DNA of 64,000 nt from Nephrocerus scutellatus (GCA_947095585.1 OX352765.1:20738254-20802253); one strand, 5' to 3'; positions 43,300 to 55,110 are shown, counted from the first letter of the stretch. Notes: generated from the sequence alone by a model not told the origin. A program made the numbers and translations.

Positions 43300-43890
43300 A
43301 TTATTGTAATCGCGCAACGCGTAAACCACTGGACGTATCGAAGCCATATTCACACAATATGTTCGTTTGATGCTCCGATCAGTTCATCCCTTTTTTTTTT
43401 TGAGTCCGATAGGTGGCGCTAGAGTCGAGATGTTATCACATCTATGACGTCTTCATGCCTCATCCAATTGACTTTCGAAACCTTATTCACACTATATGTT
43501 TGTTTGGTGCTCCGATAAGTATATGTTTTGTTTTGTTATCGCATCACGCCTAAACCACTAGACATATTAAAGCCATCCGTACCGTATTTTCAACTTGTGC
43601 TTCTAAATGTTTATCTATTTTTTTAGCTCATTAGGTGGCGCTTGAGTCGAGAAGTCATCATGCCTAAAAGACGTCATTATACGGCTAAACTACTGGATGT
43701 ATCGATATCATATGCGCGCAATAAGCTCGTGTGGTGCTCCGATAACTTTATGTTTATTTTGGGCGCTGAAATCGAGATGTCATCCGACATAAAATATGTC
43801 ATCACGCTTAAGCCACTGGAGATATCAAAGCCATATTTATACCGTATATGCGCTTCATGCTCCTAAGCCACTGGACATATTGTTTATCAA
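43300..43890 (+). repeat. Tandem repeat of ~120-190-bp units
   Basis: 'taaaccactggacgtatcga', 'agccatattcacac', 'ggtgctccgataa', 'aggtggcgctagagtcgaga' and 'atgttatcacat' recur near 43320, 43480, 43550, 43685 and 43810. Four to five degenerate units. Confidence 0.8.
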
Positions 43891-46494
43891 TATAAATAAA
43901 AATTAAATGGTGTTCGTTGGTATGCGCATACTCGTAATAATAATACTCCGAATACTCCGACAAATTAACTGGATAAAATCTGATAAAGGCTAAAATCGGA
44001 CCCAGCTGCAGAGCTAAAAATTTCAGTTGCCAACGTTGAAATAAGAAAAAGGGTGGAAAACTAAACCAACTGTGTGGTTTATCACTCAAGGGAAGATCAG
44101 ACCTCAAGATCGACTTTTAACAGATGGCAAAGTTCACTTGGACATTTCCTGAAGTTTCTACCGAAAAAAGTGATGAAAAGCTAATAATAAGCTTAAAAAA
44201 ATAACAAAATGAAGATTTAATGTTTTGTGAGACTTAGGACCTCCCCGTACGTAACTACTTAACAATTCTGTCATTTTTATCAATAAATTAATTTGCAATA
44301 AAATTCCAATCTTAAAAATTGGTTGTTTACGAATCGGTGGTAAGTTCGTAATAAACTTTAATTTATACCCTGCCCAGTGTCCAGTAATAAATTTGGGAAT
44401 TTATTCAAAAATATATTCCTGTTGCATAATAAATAAATTTATTGTAAATTGAGTGCAAAGTCCTAAAAATTGAGAAATGAAAAAAAAAAAACACTTCTTG
44501 GTTAGATGGGGAGAATTGGTAAAAAATTTTTAAATTTGTAAAGAATTTCGCAAATTTGTATGTAAGCCAAAATGCGACAGACAGACAGAGTATTGCTATT
44601 GTTATTGCTGTATTCAGTCAATAAATGTCTACTTAAGGCAATTTATTGTGTTCCTTTTGATCTCGGCTGTTTTTGTTATCTAATCAGAAGCTTAAATGAT
44701 TGAATCTTTAGTGGTAGGTAGGTAGTCGGATAGACGATTGGTGGCGATTCAAAGATACCAACAACAAGCTCCATTTTTTGCGCCTAGAACAAAAATGTGA
44801 AAAACCACTTAAAAGCGAAATAAATAATTAATTAATATGTAAAAAAATTTTAATGCAAATTTGTCACCAAACTGCAAAGGGTGGGAAACCTATCACAAAG
44901 AATAAAAAGCCGGAAAAGAAGAACAAGAAGAAATTTGACCATTTTTACGATACTACCCACAGGCATTAGAAAACAACAACACGCAGCAACAATAAACGTA
45001 ACAACAATAAGCCCAAAACAGAAGAAGAAGTCGAACTGCCGCAGGCTTGGGCCTAATAACTTGTCAACATCATCAATATGTGGCCATTTATGTCGATTAT
45101 ATCGCGATTCCTTCTGTTTATGTTTTGTGTTTTTGGTGTTCCGTGTTCCGTGGTGAAATGAAACCTCAGTCGGCCAGCCAGCCAGAAACAAGTTCGGCTT
45201 ATCTTAATGTGTAGCCTATAGCGGGTAAGAAAGTAAGAAAGACACGCCGTATATACTATGCCGCTGAAGAAACAGTCGTACAATATACACACACGACAAG
45301 CGACAGTTCATCGGAATATCTGGTGTAGGTATCACACACTGGACACTGCACACGACCGCCTGATAATAATTTAAATTTTATTTTAATTTACTTTTACTTT
45401 GTATGGGGATTTGTGCCGAAACTCGAACCAGATGCGCGGTATCCGCCGAACACCGCCATCACCATCATCACCATCATCATAAGGAATCGCATTCGGTAGG
45501 CGGCAGAGAAGCATCGCCGTTTCCATGTCGATACCAAATTGAAAGATACGATTATCGCACGGAGACGGTAAAAAAAAATTTATCTCATTATTTTTTTAGG
45601 AATTGGAGTGAAAATTTGTGGCGGCGGCGATCAGCCAGCGTAAAGTGAATAAAAATGTTCGGGAAGTCAATAAAACGGGAAGCAAAAAAAAAACATTTCT
45701 TGTTCTGATGGTGATGATGGCTTCTTGTTTTTTTTTCTTCTTTTCTTCTTCTTTTGTTATGGTGTTACTATAGACAACAACAACAACAACAACAAGACCA
45801 ACAGCAACAGCCTTGGAAGATCATAAATTCAACCTAATAACTGATTGAAAAGTGACATGATGAAAGAATCCAGGGATATAATTGAAAATTTTTATTCTCG
45901 AATATGCAATAAACACACATACACACAAAGCACACGCATAAATTCCAACACTGTGCGTTGATATCCTATATACGCCTTGTGCGAAAAAGTCTCATGGGAA
46001 TTCTCTGTTCAGAATAATGACGATGCGATGACAATTTCCACCGTTGGTCGTAACGCAAGGGTATTATCGGTGGGTCACAACGCCAGTTGCACTCAGATGG
46101 ATGTGCAGATACCAGTCTTTCGAATAAGTCTTGAATCTGGAACTTGGATTTACGAAGAAGTAGGTTGGTATAGAATGGCGGTGCGCCATTTTGTTACCCG
46201 TACCACAGAAAGACCTCGAGAGACCTATCAATGCTTATTTAGATGGTTTTAAATCCAGGATGTAGCGTTTAAGTACAAGAACAGTACGATCGATCGATTC
46301 CGGAACCTTACAAACTCTTTAAGGTCGAAAACAAATAGTAGAGCCGGTTAACTACAAAGATAATTGATGAAGTTATTTTGTGCTAAATGCATCCATCACA
46401 ATTTTGAAGTAAAGCGTTGAGAGTAGGCAGCTGTCAAGGCCATGCTGGAAGTAAAAGCATGTAACGACGTATGACACATTCCAGAGTAACAACT
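43891..46494. other. No gene established; one His-rich ORF
   Basis: Includes a 45403-45648 plus ORF of 81 codons starting MGICAETRTRC with eight consecutive His from (CAY)n, CAACAA runs near 44970 and 45775-45795, and GC-richer DNA at 45170-45360. It could be 5' UTR or promoter of an unseen gene; nothing decisive. Confidence 0.4.
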
Positions 46495-46652
46495 GAGTCA
46501 TGTAAAGCTTCTCAATTCGACTTTCAGATATGGCTTTTAACTGTAAATTTCTTCCTATTGCGTGCAAAAGTATAATACGAACAGCAAAAATGTTCGCGAG
46601 AAGCTAGGCTTTAGACCCCAAGGGGCTGTCGCGCCAAATACTATTATTACGA
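46495..46652 (+). mobile_element. tRNA-derived SINE, copy 4, 5'-truncated
   Basis: Shares AAGCTTCTCAATTCG, 'ttcttcctattgcgtgcaaaa', 'tgttcgcgagaagctaggct', 'gctgtcgcgccaaata' and ATTATTA with copies 1-3. The A and B boxes are missing. Confidence 0.85.
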
Positions 46653-46879
46653 GTGTGACCGCAATTCGTTCTACGAACAAGCCCTAGTTTGTATTAGTCT
46701 TTTAATTTAGAGTTAATTTATGTCAATTGTCTTATTTATAAGTTTGAGAATCACAGAAAGAAAAGTTTGAGTTGCTGCCATGCTCATGTCTCTGTTAAAA
46801 GTTTGTGAATCACTGAATTAGTATATTTTGATTTTGGTGGGTTTATTACAAGCTACAACTTAAAGCTAACATCATTGAA
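46653..46879. other. No gene recognised
   Basis: Spacer between SINE copy 4 and a LINE remnant. Confidence 0.4.
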
Positions 46880-47790
46880 AACTTAAGATTAAGACTTAAA
46901 CCTAAGATATAAAGCTAGGGGTAATGGCGAAGGAGATCAAGTGCTGCGGGTAAAATCAAAAAGGGTTAAGTTTAAGTTAAGAGATTGGTTCATTAGAGCC
47001 CTACATGGTACGGTGTGTCGGTAGATAGAAGAGAGGCAGGCATCGTAGATAAGGAGGGCTAGTGTTAAAAAGAATCGAGTTGTATAGAGACACGCAATCG
47101 ACAGCGCCTAAGAGGAGACGATGTATGAAAAGAATGTCAGATGTGACTCCGCGTTCTTCGAGGGTTTTCAAGTTTATAAGGTTGAGGCGGTCTTGGTAGG
47201 GAGGCAGTATAAGATAATTGTCCCAAGGTAGACCTCAAAGATCAAATCGAAGAAAACTACGTTGGATGCTCTCGATTCTGGATACATGAACTTAATGACA
47301 GTGAGACCACGCCTGACTAGCGTACTCGAGGAGGGGACGGACAAAAGTTATGTAGAGGCATCTGGTCACATAAGGGTTGGAGAGTTCCTTGGTGTTCCAC
47401 GGTGGTCCGTTTAACAAAGCCAAGTCTTAAAGTGTTAATTCATCAATATGAGTCGCACAATATGCCGACGTCACGGAAAGATTGCACGCGGGATATGGCT
47501 TGACTGTGGAGAAGGTAATGTCTGGGAGGGAGTTTGTTGCACTTACATGATAGGATAATAGATTGGCATTTAGAGATATTGAGATCTCCTCCAGTTCCAG
47601 GTCTAAAAACATTCTAGGTCTTGTTGAAGGAGACAGGAAGGAGAGTCTTGTGGGGAGGAAACGTGTTTGAAAAGTTGGTATCATCAGCGTAAAGTGAAAG
47701 GGCGGAGTGTTTGATGACTCAATGATGATCATTTATAGTTAGGATGAAGAGAGGTGGGCCTAGATGGCTGAAAAACCAGCGCGAATCTTA
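46880..47790 (-). pseudogene. Decayed LINE RT (Jockey-type, distinct family)
   Basis: Minus strand from 47740: SALSLYADDTNFSNTF-like (47700), KCNKLPPRHYLLHSQAIS, VGILCDS (47450), then RQWSLSLSS-type, RIESIQRSFL-like and RLNLINLKTLEERGV-like text as frame-shifted nucleotides to about 47100. Motif order follows RT palm then thumb. Weakly preserved. Confidence 0.6.
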
Positions 47791-47889
47791 TCAATATTTT
47801 AAAGGCGGGCAACAAATGGCTAAGTTCGACCATTTAGATTTTTTATAAGAATAAGAATCATAATCTCTCATAAGAAAGAAAATTTCAAG

Positions 47890-48610
47890 ATTTAAAAATT
47901 TCAAAATTTACGCACGCCACGCTCTCAACGTCATGTGGAAGGTGGTTTAAAAGCACTTCAAAGAATTCGAAAAGAAAAAAAATATTTCAACACATCACAT
48001 GCGCCCCACGAGACATGCGACACGCGTCATACGGGGATTATAAATAAGGTTAAAAGGGACCTCAAAGAAGTCGAAAAAAAAATATGTCAACCCATCAGAC
48101 GCGCCACACGAAACACGCGGAATATAAAAAAAACTATTTTGGGCCTAGACACACGCAAAATTTCAGCTCTCTAGGTCGTGTGGAAGGTGATTAAAAAGAA
48201 CATCAAAAATGTCGAAAAAAATTGTTTCAACCCATCACACGAATCACACGTGACACGCAACACGCGTCATACGCAGAATATAAAAAAAAAAACTATTTTT
48301 GACTTAGACACTCACAAATTTCAGTTCTCTAGGTGGTGTGGAAGGTGGTTTAAAAGGACAGGATGTATCAACCAATCAAACGCGCCACACGCGTCATACG
48401 CGGATATAAAAAAAATGCCATTTTGGACTTAGACACTCATGAAATTTCAGCTTTTTAGGTCGTGTGGAAGGTGGGTAAAAAGGACTCCAAAGAAGTCGAA
48501 AAATTTTTTCCACCCATCAGACGCTCCACGCGCGTCATACGCGGAATATAATAAATGCAATTTTGGACTAAGACACTCACAAAATTTCAGCTATTACAGG
48601 CAAAGAGCAG
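47890..48610 (+). repeat. Tandem repeat family F, five units
   Basis: Five units of about 120-150 bp with 'atttcagctctctaggtcgtg', 'gtggaaggtggttaaaa', 'gaagtcgaaaaa', 'cccatcacacgcgccacacg' and 'acgcgtcatacgcgga'. Short ORFs here share the same repeated peptide and are artefacts. Confidence 0.9.
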
Positions 48611-48659
48611 CAGTTTGTTGCAGTTTATAAATATTGATAAGATTCGCGCTGAGTAATTT

Positions 48660-48840
48660 TTCTAAGCTCGCGTTTCGTGGGTGGCGCGTCTGATGGGATT
48701 ACATGTCACCAATTTCTCGGTTTTTCAGGTCCTTTTTAACCACCTTTCGCATGACCTATATATTGTGGGCAGCCAATTTATATATCGCGCGTGCGGCGCG
48801 AGTCGCTGGTCGCGTGTGGCGCGTGTAACGCGTGGAATAA
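48660..48840 (-). repeat. Repeat family F, inverted unit
   Basis: 'gtcctttttaaccaccttt', 'gcatgaccta', 'gtcgcgtgtggcgcgtgtaa' are inverted relative to the preceding block, giving a large inverted arrangement. Confidence 0.75.
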
Positions 48841-50279
48841 GAGAATAATTTGAATTAGCCCGACCTCGAAAAGATAATTTTGCGGTTATTACCAAATAAT
48901 ACAATATAGAAATAAAAGTACTGTGTGGCGTGTGGCGATCTATACATAAAAGTATGTACCCGAAAAACTAAGTTTTTTTACATTTACATTTTAAACTGTA
49001 GTTTTTAAAGAATTCTTAAAAAACATTTGAATGACGATAACAAATTTAAATAAGTTTAGAAAATTACGCAAAGTACCACGCTTTTAAAAATTTTCAGTGC
49101 AGTCTGGAGGCGATCGAACGTCGAAGGTCGGTTCTGGTAAGATCGAAGAATGTTATTGCAATGAAGGTCAGCGAAAAAGGTCTATGCCCTGCAGGACTTA
49201 AGTTAGTCATTTAACCTCAGAATACGCTTAGAATTTACCAGCGCCAGAAAAAATTAGAAATCGAATTTGAATCGAGGGGAAGATTGGTGTGTAGGGTGTG
49301 TGCACAGTCAAAAACTACCGACTATTGCTCCTTGGCTCCTTCATACTACACATTATCTACCGTGCGAATGGTTAATTTTTACAAATCCACTGACATAAGG
49401 AACGACCATGACCAGTATTTGTGCCATTTCATTGGTGGTTAGTGCGGTCTGGTAGTGGCTCTTGATGCTGTGGGCTGAGTGTTTGGCGAGAGTTGTAAAA
49501 AATATCAAAAGTAAATGTTAATATCGGTGATAAATTCTCCATCCGGAACGGGTGTGTGTGTGTTGTTCGTTGCACATCAAACCTTAACCGTCAATGGGGA
49601 TTTCATATGGTGCTGAAGGCGAGACTCTGATGACTCTAACTCTGACTCAAGCTTAGGTGGAGTATTCGTTCAAATCCCAGACGCTGTTCAAGCGAAACTT
49701 TAGTGCTTCCTTTATTTTTCGTAATATGTTCGAGAAAAAAAAAGAATTGATTTGGCACATTTAGACCTAGCTGCGTCAGCAAGTCTCGTTCCACTCTGTG
49801 AATGTCGCGTAATAATTTTAATATCAGAATGCTTGCTGGAAACTGCTCCAGTGCTCCTCGCGCTATACTCTCGTTGGTCGTTGTGATAGGCGAATAAAAG
49901 GAGATTTTATTGCGAATTCGCGGTAATAATTTTCCATATTCCGGTAAGTGATGGAAGTAGGGGAACACAATTAGTTAGGTTAGTTAGGAAAAAAAATATT
50001 CTTTGGGTATTTGGAAAAATTTATTGAATTTTACAGGAATGTATGGCATGGTATACACATTGCAACTGGTGGTCCCTGTATTTCTTATTTTAACCGATTG
50101 GTAATGTGACAATTCTGAAAATAAATTAACGTTTCGTCAGGGCTATACAAAAGGTAACACGAGCAAAGCTTTTGCTGCTTCTGCCCTTTGGGCTCTTGTA
50201 ATACTTAATAAGGAGAGTGTATATAGCTTCCTTAATAAGAGAAAAGCTACTCTTTAGTTAAAAACTCTAAGCTCTCTGT
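48841..50279. other. No gene recognised; one unexplained ORF
   Basis: The minus ORF 49636-49968 (110 codons, MFPYFHHLPEYGK..., with LLRDIHRVERDLLTQLG) has plausible composition but no domain I know. It may be an old mobile-element piece. Confidence 0.35.
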
Positions 50280-50346
50280 AATACAAGTATATCCACCCAC
50301 TGAAGCATCATCTAAAGACACCATTAAGAAATTCTATGAGGACCTG

Positions 50347-53300
50347 CATTGCGATTGATCGGGAAACTACTGACTGCTCAAAACTTGGTTTGGGCCAGTA
50401 GCGTAACAATCAAGTTCGTGATGTAGTGCTTGCTCTACCTCCTCGTGGTGGTCCCCGGGCAACTATGTGTATAAATCCTTATACATGTAGGCTAAAACTG
50501 CAAGTGCGAACGGTCTAGCGTTTCTAGTCTAGGTAACGTGGGCTAGCACCCTGCGGTACTTAAAAATACCCGCTACTGAAACTGACACAACGCCTCGGAT
50601 AAGTAATGATCGAATAATGACGACTTTTGGCTATTGTACCCGGACTAAGATTGGTTTCTGGAATGTGAGGACGCTCCTTGACTCTGGAAGTGAAGGACCT
50701 CATAATGCCAGATTTCTTCAACTGGAACGTGAGTTTCTTCGATATAATTTGGACATACTGGGAGTGAGTGAAGTAAGATGGTTCGACGCGGGAGAGTACC
50801 AATCCCCAACGTGTAACACTGTGCTACTCTACTCTGGCAAACCCTCCGGCAGTACTCGTGAATCTGGAGTGGGTCTGCTGCTAACGCCAACAGCACGTAG
50901 AGGCCTAATTTCCTGGCACCCGCATAGTGATAGGATCATATCGGCCAGATTTCGGACTAGAGTACGGCGCGTCACGATCATACAGTGCTACGCCCCAACG
51001 AATCCCTCGACTGAGGATGAAAAGGACAACTTCTACAATCAACTAAACGCAGTATTCAACGCAACGCCGAACGGAGATATCGTCATCGTGATGGGGGATT
51101 TGAATGCCAAGGTTGGCAACGACAATGAAGGACTCAAGCATGTGATTGGGAAGCACGGCCTCGGCGAACGAAATGACAATGGTGAAAGATTTGTTGATTT
51201 CTGCAACACCAACAACCTTGTTATAGGAGGCACCATGTTTGAGCATAAGACTTGCCACAAGGTCAGCTGGGTGTCAACTGACAGGCAATCATCATCCAAC
51301 CAAATCGACCATGTGGCGATCAGCAGACGTTTTAGGAGCTGTCTGTTAGACGTCCGAAACAGACGAGGAGCCGACATGGGTATGGTACGTGATCATCACC
51401 TTATGGTAGCTACTGTCCAGTTACGTACTGCATCAGTTCATAGAATCCGCAATATCATCCGAATGCCTAGGTATAACATCGACCGGCTAAAGATCCCCTC
51501 AGTACGCCAACAATTAAGGGATCATTTATCGCAAGGAGTGGAAGCAATCAGCAGCTCACTGCCGACAACCATCCAGGAACATTGGAAGGCTGTGAAAAAT
51601 GTTTTCACATCTGGAGCGGAAAGTATTGTTGGTAGAAGCCAGGCAAGGCACAGCACGTGGCTTACCGAAGATACCTGGAGGCGGATTGAAGAACGTAAAC
51701 TACTTAAAGCTCGTATTGTAGATATCCCAGCAGTAGCGAGGAGCGAGCTAGAGTCCATGTATCGAAGAAAAATGAGAGAAGTGCAGCGTAGTGTAAGACG
51801 TGACAAGCGTAACTATATTAACAACCTGGCCTCAGAAGCAGAGGAAGCAGCGAGCCGGTGCGATAGCAGAACCGTTTACAGAATCACCAAAGAGCTGACA
51901 GGTGGTCACCGCTCTAGCCAACATCCGGTGAAAGGCCTAGATGGTACCGTACTCGTTTCAGATGAGGATCAGCTCAAGCGATGGAAGGAGCATTTCTCTA
52001 CGGTCCTTAACCGTGTATTTGCTAACGATATGCACCTAAATCAAGCGGGAATGCCGGAAGTAACAATTTCCCGAATTCGCACCTCAACTCCCAGTAAAGA
52101 CGAGATCGCTACCGCGATTAACGCACTAAAGAACAACAAGTCGGTAGGACTAGATGGTATACCCGCAGAGCTTCTGCGTGCAGCTCCAACGACATCAGCA
52201 GAGCTTTTATATCCTCTTGTAGAGAGAGCTTGGGAGGTAGAAAGTTTCCCCGAAGAGTGGAAGAAGGGAATGATTGTCAAGCTCCCTAAAAAAGGTAGTC
52301 TTATGGAGTGCGAAAACTGGAGAGGCATTTGCGTTCTCCCTGCAGTTGCAAAAGTAATAGCCAAAGTAGTACTTGAACGTATTAAGGAACATCTGGAAGA
52401 TACACTCGATGCCGAACAAGCAGGTTTCCGCACTGGATCCTCCTGTGTAGACCACATAAACACCCTGCGGATCATTATTGAACAGTGCGTTGAATTCCGG
52501 TCACCACTGCACCTGCTGTTCATCGATTTTGAGAAGGCGTTTGACAGTGTCAACAGACAGTTTATCTGGCTTGCCTTGCGCAGGAGAGGTATACCCGATA
52601 AACTAATAGCTATTATTAAAGCAACCTATGATGGCTCTAAATGTCATGTGCTGCATAGAGGAAAGCTGTCAGAGGAATTCGAGATCCTAAGTGGGGTACG
52701 ACAAGGTTGCATTCTATCGCCGATACTTTTTTTGTTGGTGATTAGCGATGTACTTCGCGCAGCTTTATCTACTGGAAACGGAGGAATTCGTTGGACTCTT
52801 ACATCTCAACTCAAACATCTGGATTACGCTGACGACGTTTGTTTACTCTCACATAGAATTATGGAGCTGCACCAAATGACAACAAATGTGGAGAGGGAGG
52901 CAAATGTTGCGGGTTTGAAGATTAATAATGCCAAAACCAAAATCATCAACCTCGGCACTAACTCAGTTACTCATGTTAACATTGCTGGACAGCCGGTAGA
53001 GAGAGTAGAGAGTTTCCAATATCTTGGGAGTATTGTCTCGACCGAAGGTGGAACCGAACAGGACATTGCCAACCGAATCGGCAAAGCAAAATCGGTGTTT
53101 GGAATGATGTCCATGATATGGCGAAGCAATGCGATCAGCTTAAACACCAAGCTGCGACTGTTCCGCTCAAATGTTGAATCTGTGCTGTTGTATGGGTGCA
53201 GCACTTGGAAGGTGACCGCTACTATCACAAAAAGATTACAAACATTTGTAAATAGGTGCCTACGGAACATCATAAGGGTTTTCTGGCCTAACCGTATCTC

Positions 53301-53627
53301 TAACGAACATCTTTACCAGAGAACGGGTCAGGAACCAATAGGCACAACCATCCAACGACGGAAGTGGCAGTGGATTGGTCATACACTCCGAAAAGGCGAC
53401 AGTTCCATAGCAAACTACGCAATGCAATGGAACCCGTTATCTCAGGATGGTAGAAGAACGGGTCGTCCGAGAAATACATGGCGCAGAACAGTTGAGGAGG
53501 AGGCACGGCAATTGGGGAAGAGTTGGAGAGAGCTGAAGCTCATTGCCAGGAACCGCACGCGATGGCGCGTAGGCGTAGTAGAGGCCCTAGGACCCATAAG
53601 GGGATACAGGACATAAAGAAAAAGAAG
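50347..53627 (+). mobile_element. Full-length RTE-like non-LTR retrotransposon
   Basis: 3281 bp bounded by identical ATGAGGACCTG at 50336-50346 and 53628-53638. It has a 270-bp 5' UTR (with GTGGTGGTCCCCGGGCAAC), one ORF, and only 11 bp after the stop (AGAAAAAGAAG). Short 3' UTRs and single EN-RT ORFs are typical of RTE-like elements. Perfect duplication and open ORF suggest a recent, possibly still competent copy. Clade assignment is from memory. Confidence 0.92.
50617..53616 (+). CDS. Endonuclease-reverse transcriptase polyprotein
   Basis: 999 residues without interruption. Residues 10-265 form an apurinic-type endonuclease: N16 in GFWNVRTLL, E52 in VSEVRW, D161 and N163 in VMGDLNAKVG, D231 in NQIDHVAISRR and D259-H260 in MVRDHHLMVA. 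Residues about 500-780 are the reverse transcriptase: NKSVGLDGIPAELL, LPKKGS, AEQAGFRTGSS, LFIDFEKAFDSV (D637), GVRQGCILSPILF and LDYADDVCLL (D739-D740). Then LGSIVS thumb text and a C-terminal WRRTVEEEARQLGKSW region. No RNase H and no Cys-His knuckle are evident. All catalytic residues are present. It nicks target DNA and copies its RNA there. Confidence 0.95.
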   Translation: MTTFGYCTRTKIGFWNVRTLLDSGSEGPHNARFLQLEREFLRYNLDILGVSEVRWFDAGEYQSPTCNTVLLYSGKPSGSTRESGVGLLLTPTARRGLISWHPHSDRIISARFRTRVRRVTIIQCYAPTNPSTEDEKDNFYNQLNAVFNATPNGDIVIVMGDLNAKVGNDNEGLKHVIGKHGLGERNDNGERFVDFCNTNNLVIGGTMFEHKTCHKVSWVSTDRQSSSNQIDHVAISRRFRSCLLDVRNRRGADMGMVRDHHLMVATVQLRTASVHRIRNIIRMPRYNIDRLKIPSVRQQLRDHLSQGVEAISSSLPTTIQEHWKAVKNVFTSGAESIVGRSQARHSTWLTEDTWRRIEERKLLKARIVDIPAVARSELESMYRRKMREVQRSVRRDKRNYINNLASEAEEAASRCDSRTVYRITKELTGGHRSSQHPVKGLDGTVLVSDEDQLKRWKEHFSTVLNRVFANDMHLNQAGMPEVTISRIRTSTPSKDEIATAINALKNNKSVGLDGIPAELLRAAPTTSAELLYPLVERAWEVESFPEEWKKGMIVKLPKKGSLMECENWRGICVLPAVAKVIAKVVLERIKEHLEDTLDAEQAGFRTGSSCVDHINTLRIIIEQCVEFRSPLHLLFIDFEKAFDSVNRQFIWLALRRRGIPDKLIAIIKATYDGSKCHVLHRGKLSEEFEILSGVRQGCILSPILFLLVISDVLRAALSTGNGGIRWTLTSQLKHLDYADDVCLLSHRIMELHQMTTNVEREANVAGLKINNAKTKIINLGTNSVTHVNIAGQPVERVESFQYLGSIVSTEGGTEQDIANRIGKAKSVFGMMSMIWRSNAISLNTKLRLFRSNVESVLLYGCSTWKVTATITKRLQTFVNRCLRNIIRVFWPNRISNEHLYQRTGQEPIGTTIQRRKWQWIGHTLRKGDSSIANYAMQWNPLSQDGRRTGRPRNTWRRTVEEEARQLGKSWRELKLIARNRTRWRVGVVEALGPIRGYRT

Positions 53628-53729
53628 ATGAGGACCTGGAACTAGTACAAAGCCAGTACATGTCTAAATTCATCATTATAATGGGTGATTTTAACGCGAA
53701 AATTGAAACGAAAAGAACAAACGAAGATC

Positions 53730-55110
53730 TTCTTCTTTCATAGTGCTTCTACAAACGCCCGCCAACGAACTTGATTTATCGCCTGAGGTTGCAAGAGATG
53801 CCAATAGCCTGTCTCCTGGGATCTTGCTTCCTCTTCTATTTTCCTTTTCCATGTCTTGCTAGGACGGGCAACTCGGCGGCTTTCTTGTGGATTCCAGTCG
53901 AGCGCTAGTTTCGTAATATCGTCCGCTGGCTTTCTCAAAGTGTGGCCAATTCAGCTCTATTTTTGTCGTCTGATGGTGAACGCGATTACTTCCTGCTGTG
54001 TTACTCCCCACAAGTTTTGATTGGTGATAATGTCCGGCCATCCTATTCTTAAGCACTTGTTGACGAAGACTTGGAGGCGCGTCGCAATTGACTCTGTGGC
54101 TTTCCACGTTTTGCAGCCATACAAGAGTACTGAGAGAACGTTATATCTGAAGATCGTTAGCTTCAGATTCCGGGAGATTTGCGAGGAGTTCCAGATATTA
54201 TTTATCATACTATAGGAGTGTCGCGCCTTGTTTACACGAGAGTACACATCCGAGTCAGCACCACCATTTTTTGACATTCAGCTGCCCAAATAACAAAACT
54301 TATCGACTTCCTCTATCTGATGTCCGTCAATCGAGAGATCACATGTTCCACTAGCATTATGTTAATTTTTAAACTCACTTTGTTAGCGTGGAGTTCTAGT
54401 GAGTTTAATTTTCGCTCCATGTCACCTAGCGATTGTGATAGGAGCCAGATATCATCGGCATAGTCCAGGTCTTCTAGACGGTGAGAAACATTCCATGGCA
54501 AACCAGTCGATGACAATTGTTAAAAGCAATGGTGAGAGGGTGCAACCTTGCTTGACTCCCGAGTAGATGTTGAACGGTGAGCCAAGCTGACCGTTATGAA
54601 TGACGCGGCATGTTGAGTCGCGGTACAGCTCCTTAATGATGTTAATGATTTTTTCCGGAGCACCATAGCAAGACAAAATTTGCCACATCATGTTTCGGCC
54701 CACGCTATCCAAAGCACGTTTAAAATTGACAAAAACCATATGCAGATGAGAGCGATACTCAACTGACTGTTCAATGATTATACGCAGGGTGTTAATTTCA
54801 TTAGTACAAGAATGGTTTCGGCGAAATCCTGCTTGTTCATTTCTCAAAATTGGCTCACTTTAACTTCAGCAGCATTCCGTAAGCGCCTAGCTATTATAAA
54901 GGAGATCACTTTGTTTATGGTGTTTAGCAGGCTAATTCCTCTCCAGTTTTCGCAATTGCTCAAATCACCTGCATTGGGGAGTTTGACCATTAAGCCTTTT
55001 TTTAAGAAGGATGGAATGGTTTCAGATTCCCAGATACCTTGATATACGTCGACGTCGGCTTGAAGGAGTTCAGCGTATATGCTGTCACTGCCTGGTGCTT
55101 TACCTGATCA
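53730..55110 (-). pseudogene. Decayed, 5'-truncated RTE-like LINE
   Basis: Minus strand from 55110: APGSDSIYAELLQADV, SCENWRGISLL-type, then an open piece 54847-54452 with NEQAGFRRNHSCTNEINTLR, VFVNFKRALDSV and SGVKQGCTLSPLLLTIVI, then LDYADDIWLLSQ (54480), TRLQVFVNKCLRIGWPDIIT (54130) and EEARSQETGYW...RWRAFVEAL (53830-53738). The motif A Asp is Asn (VNFKRA), and several frameshifts are present. It stands head to head with the intact element; tail GAAAGAAGAAG at 53740-53727. Confidence 0.85.

Larger units (their letters stand above)
50280..53725 (+). pseudogene. Outer LINE endonuclease fragment split by insertion
   Basis: 50285-50346 reads VYPPTEASSKDTIKKFYEDL and 53628-53725 reads EDLELVQSQYMSKFIIIMGD then FNAKIETKRTNED. 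Joined at the 11-bp duplication they give one apurinic-type endonuclease segment, so the element at 50347-53627 landed inside it. The endonuclease is interrupted again near 53727. Confidence 0.85.

Noticed and set aside
49636..49968. 110-codon minus ORF as a host gene
   Set aside because: No domain, splice context or promoter was evident; left as unexplained rather than called.
50645..53273. Minus-strand ORFs of 80-170 codons across the LINE
   Set aside because: They are antisense shadows of the 999-residue ORF.
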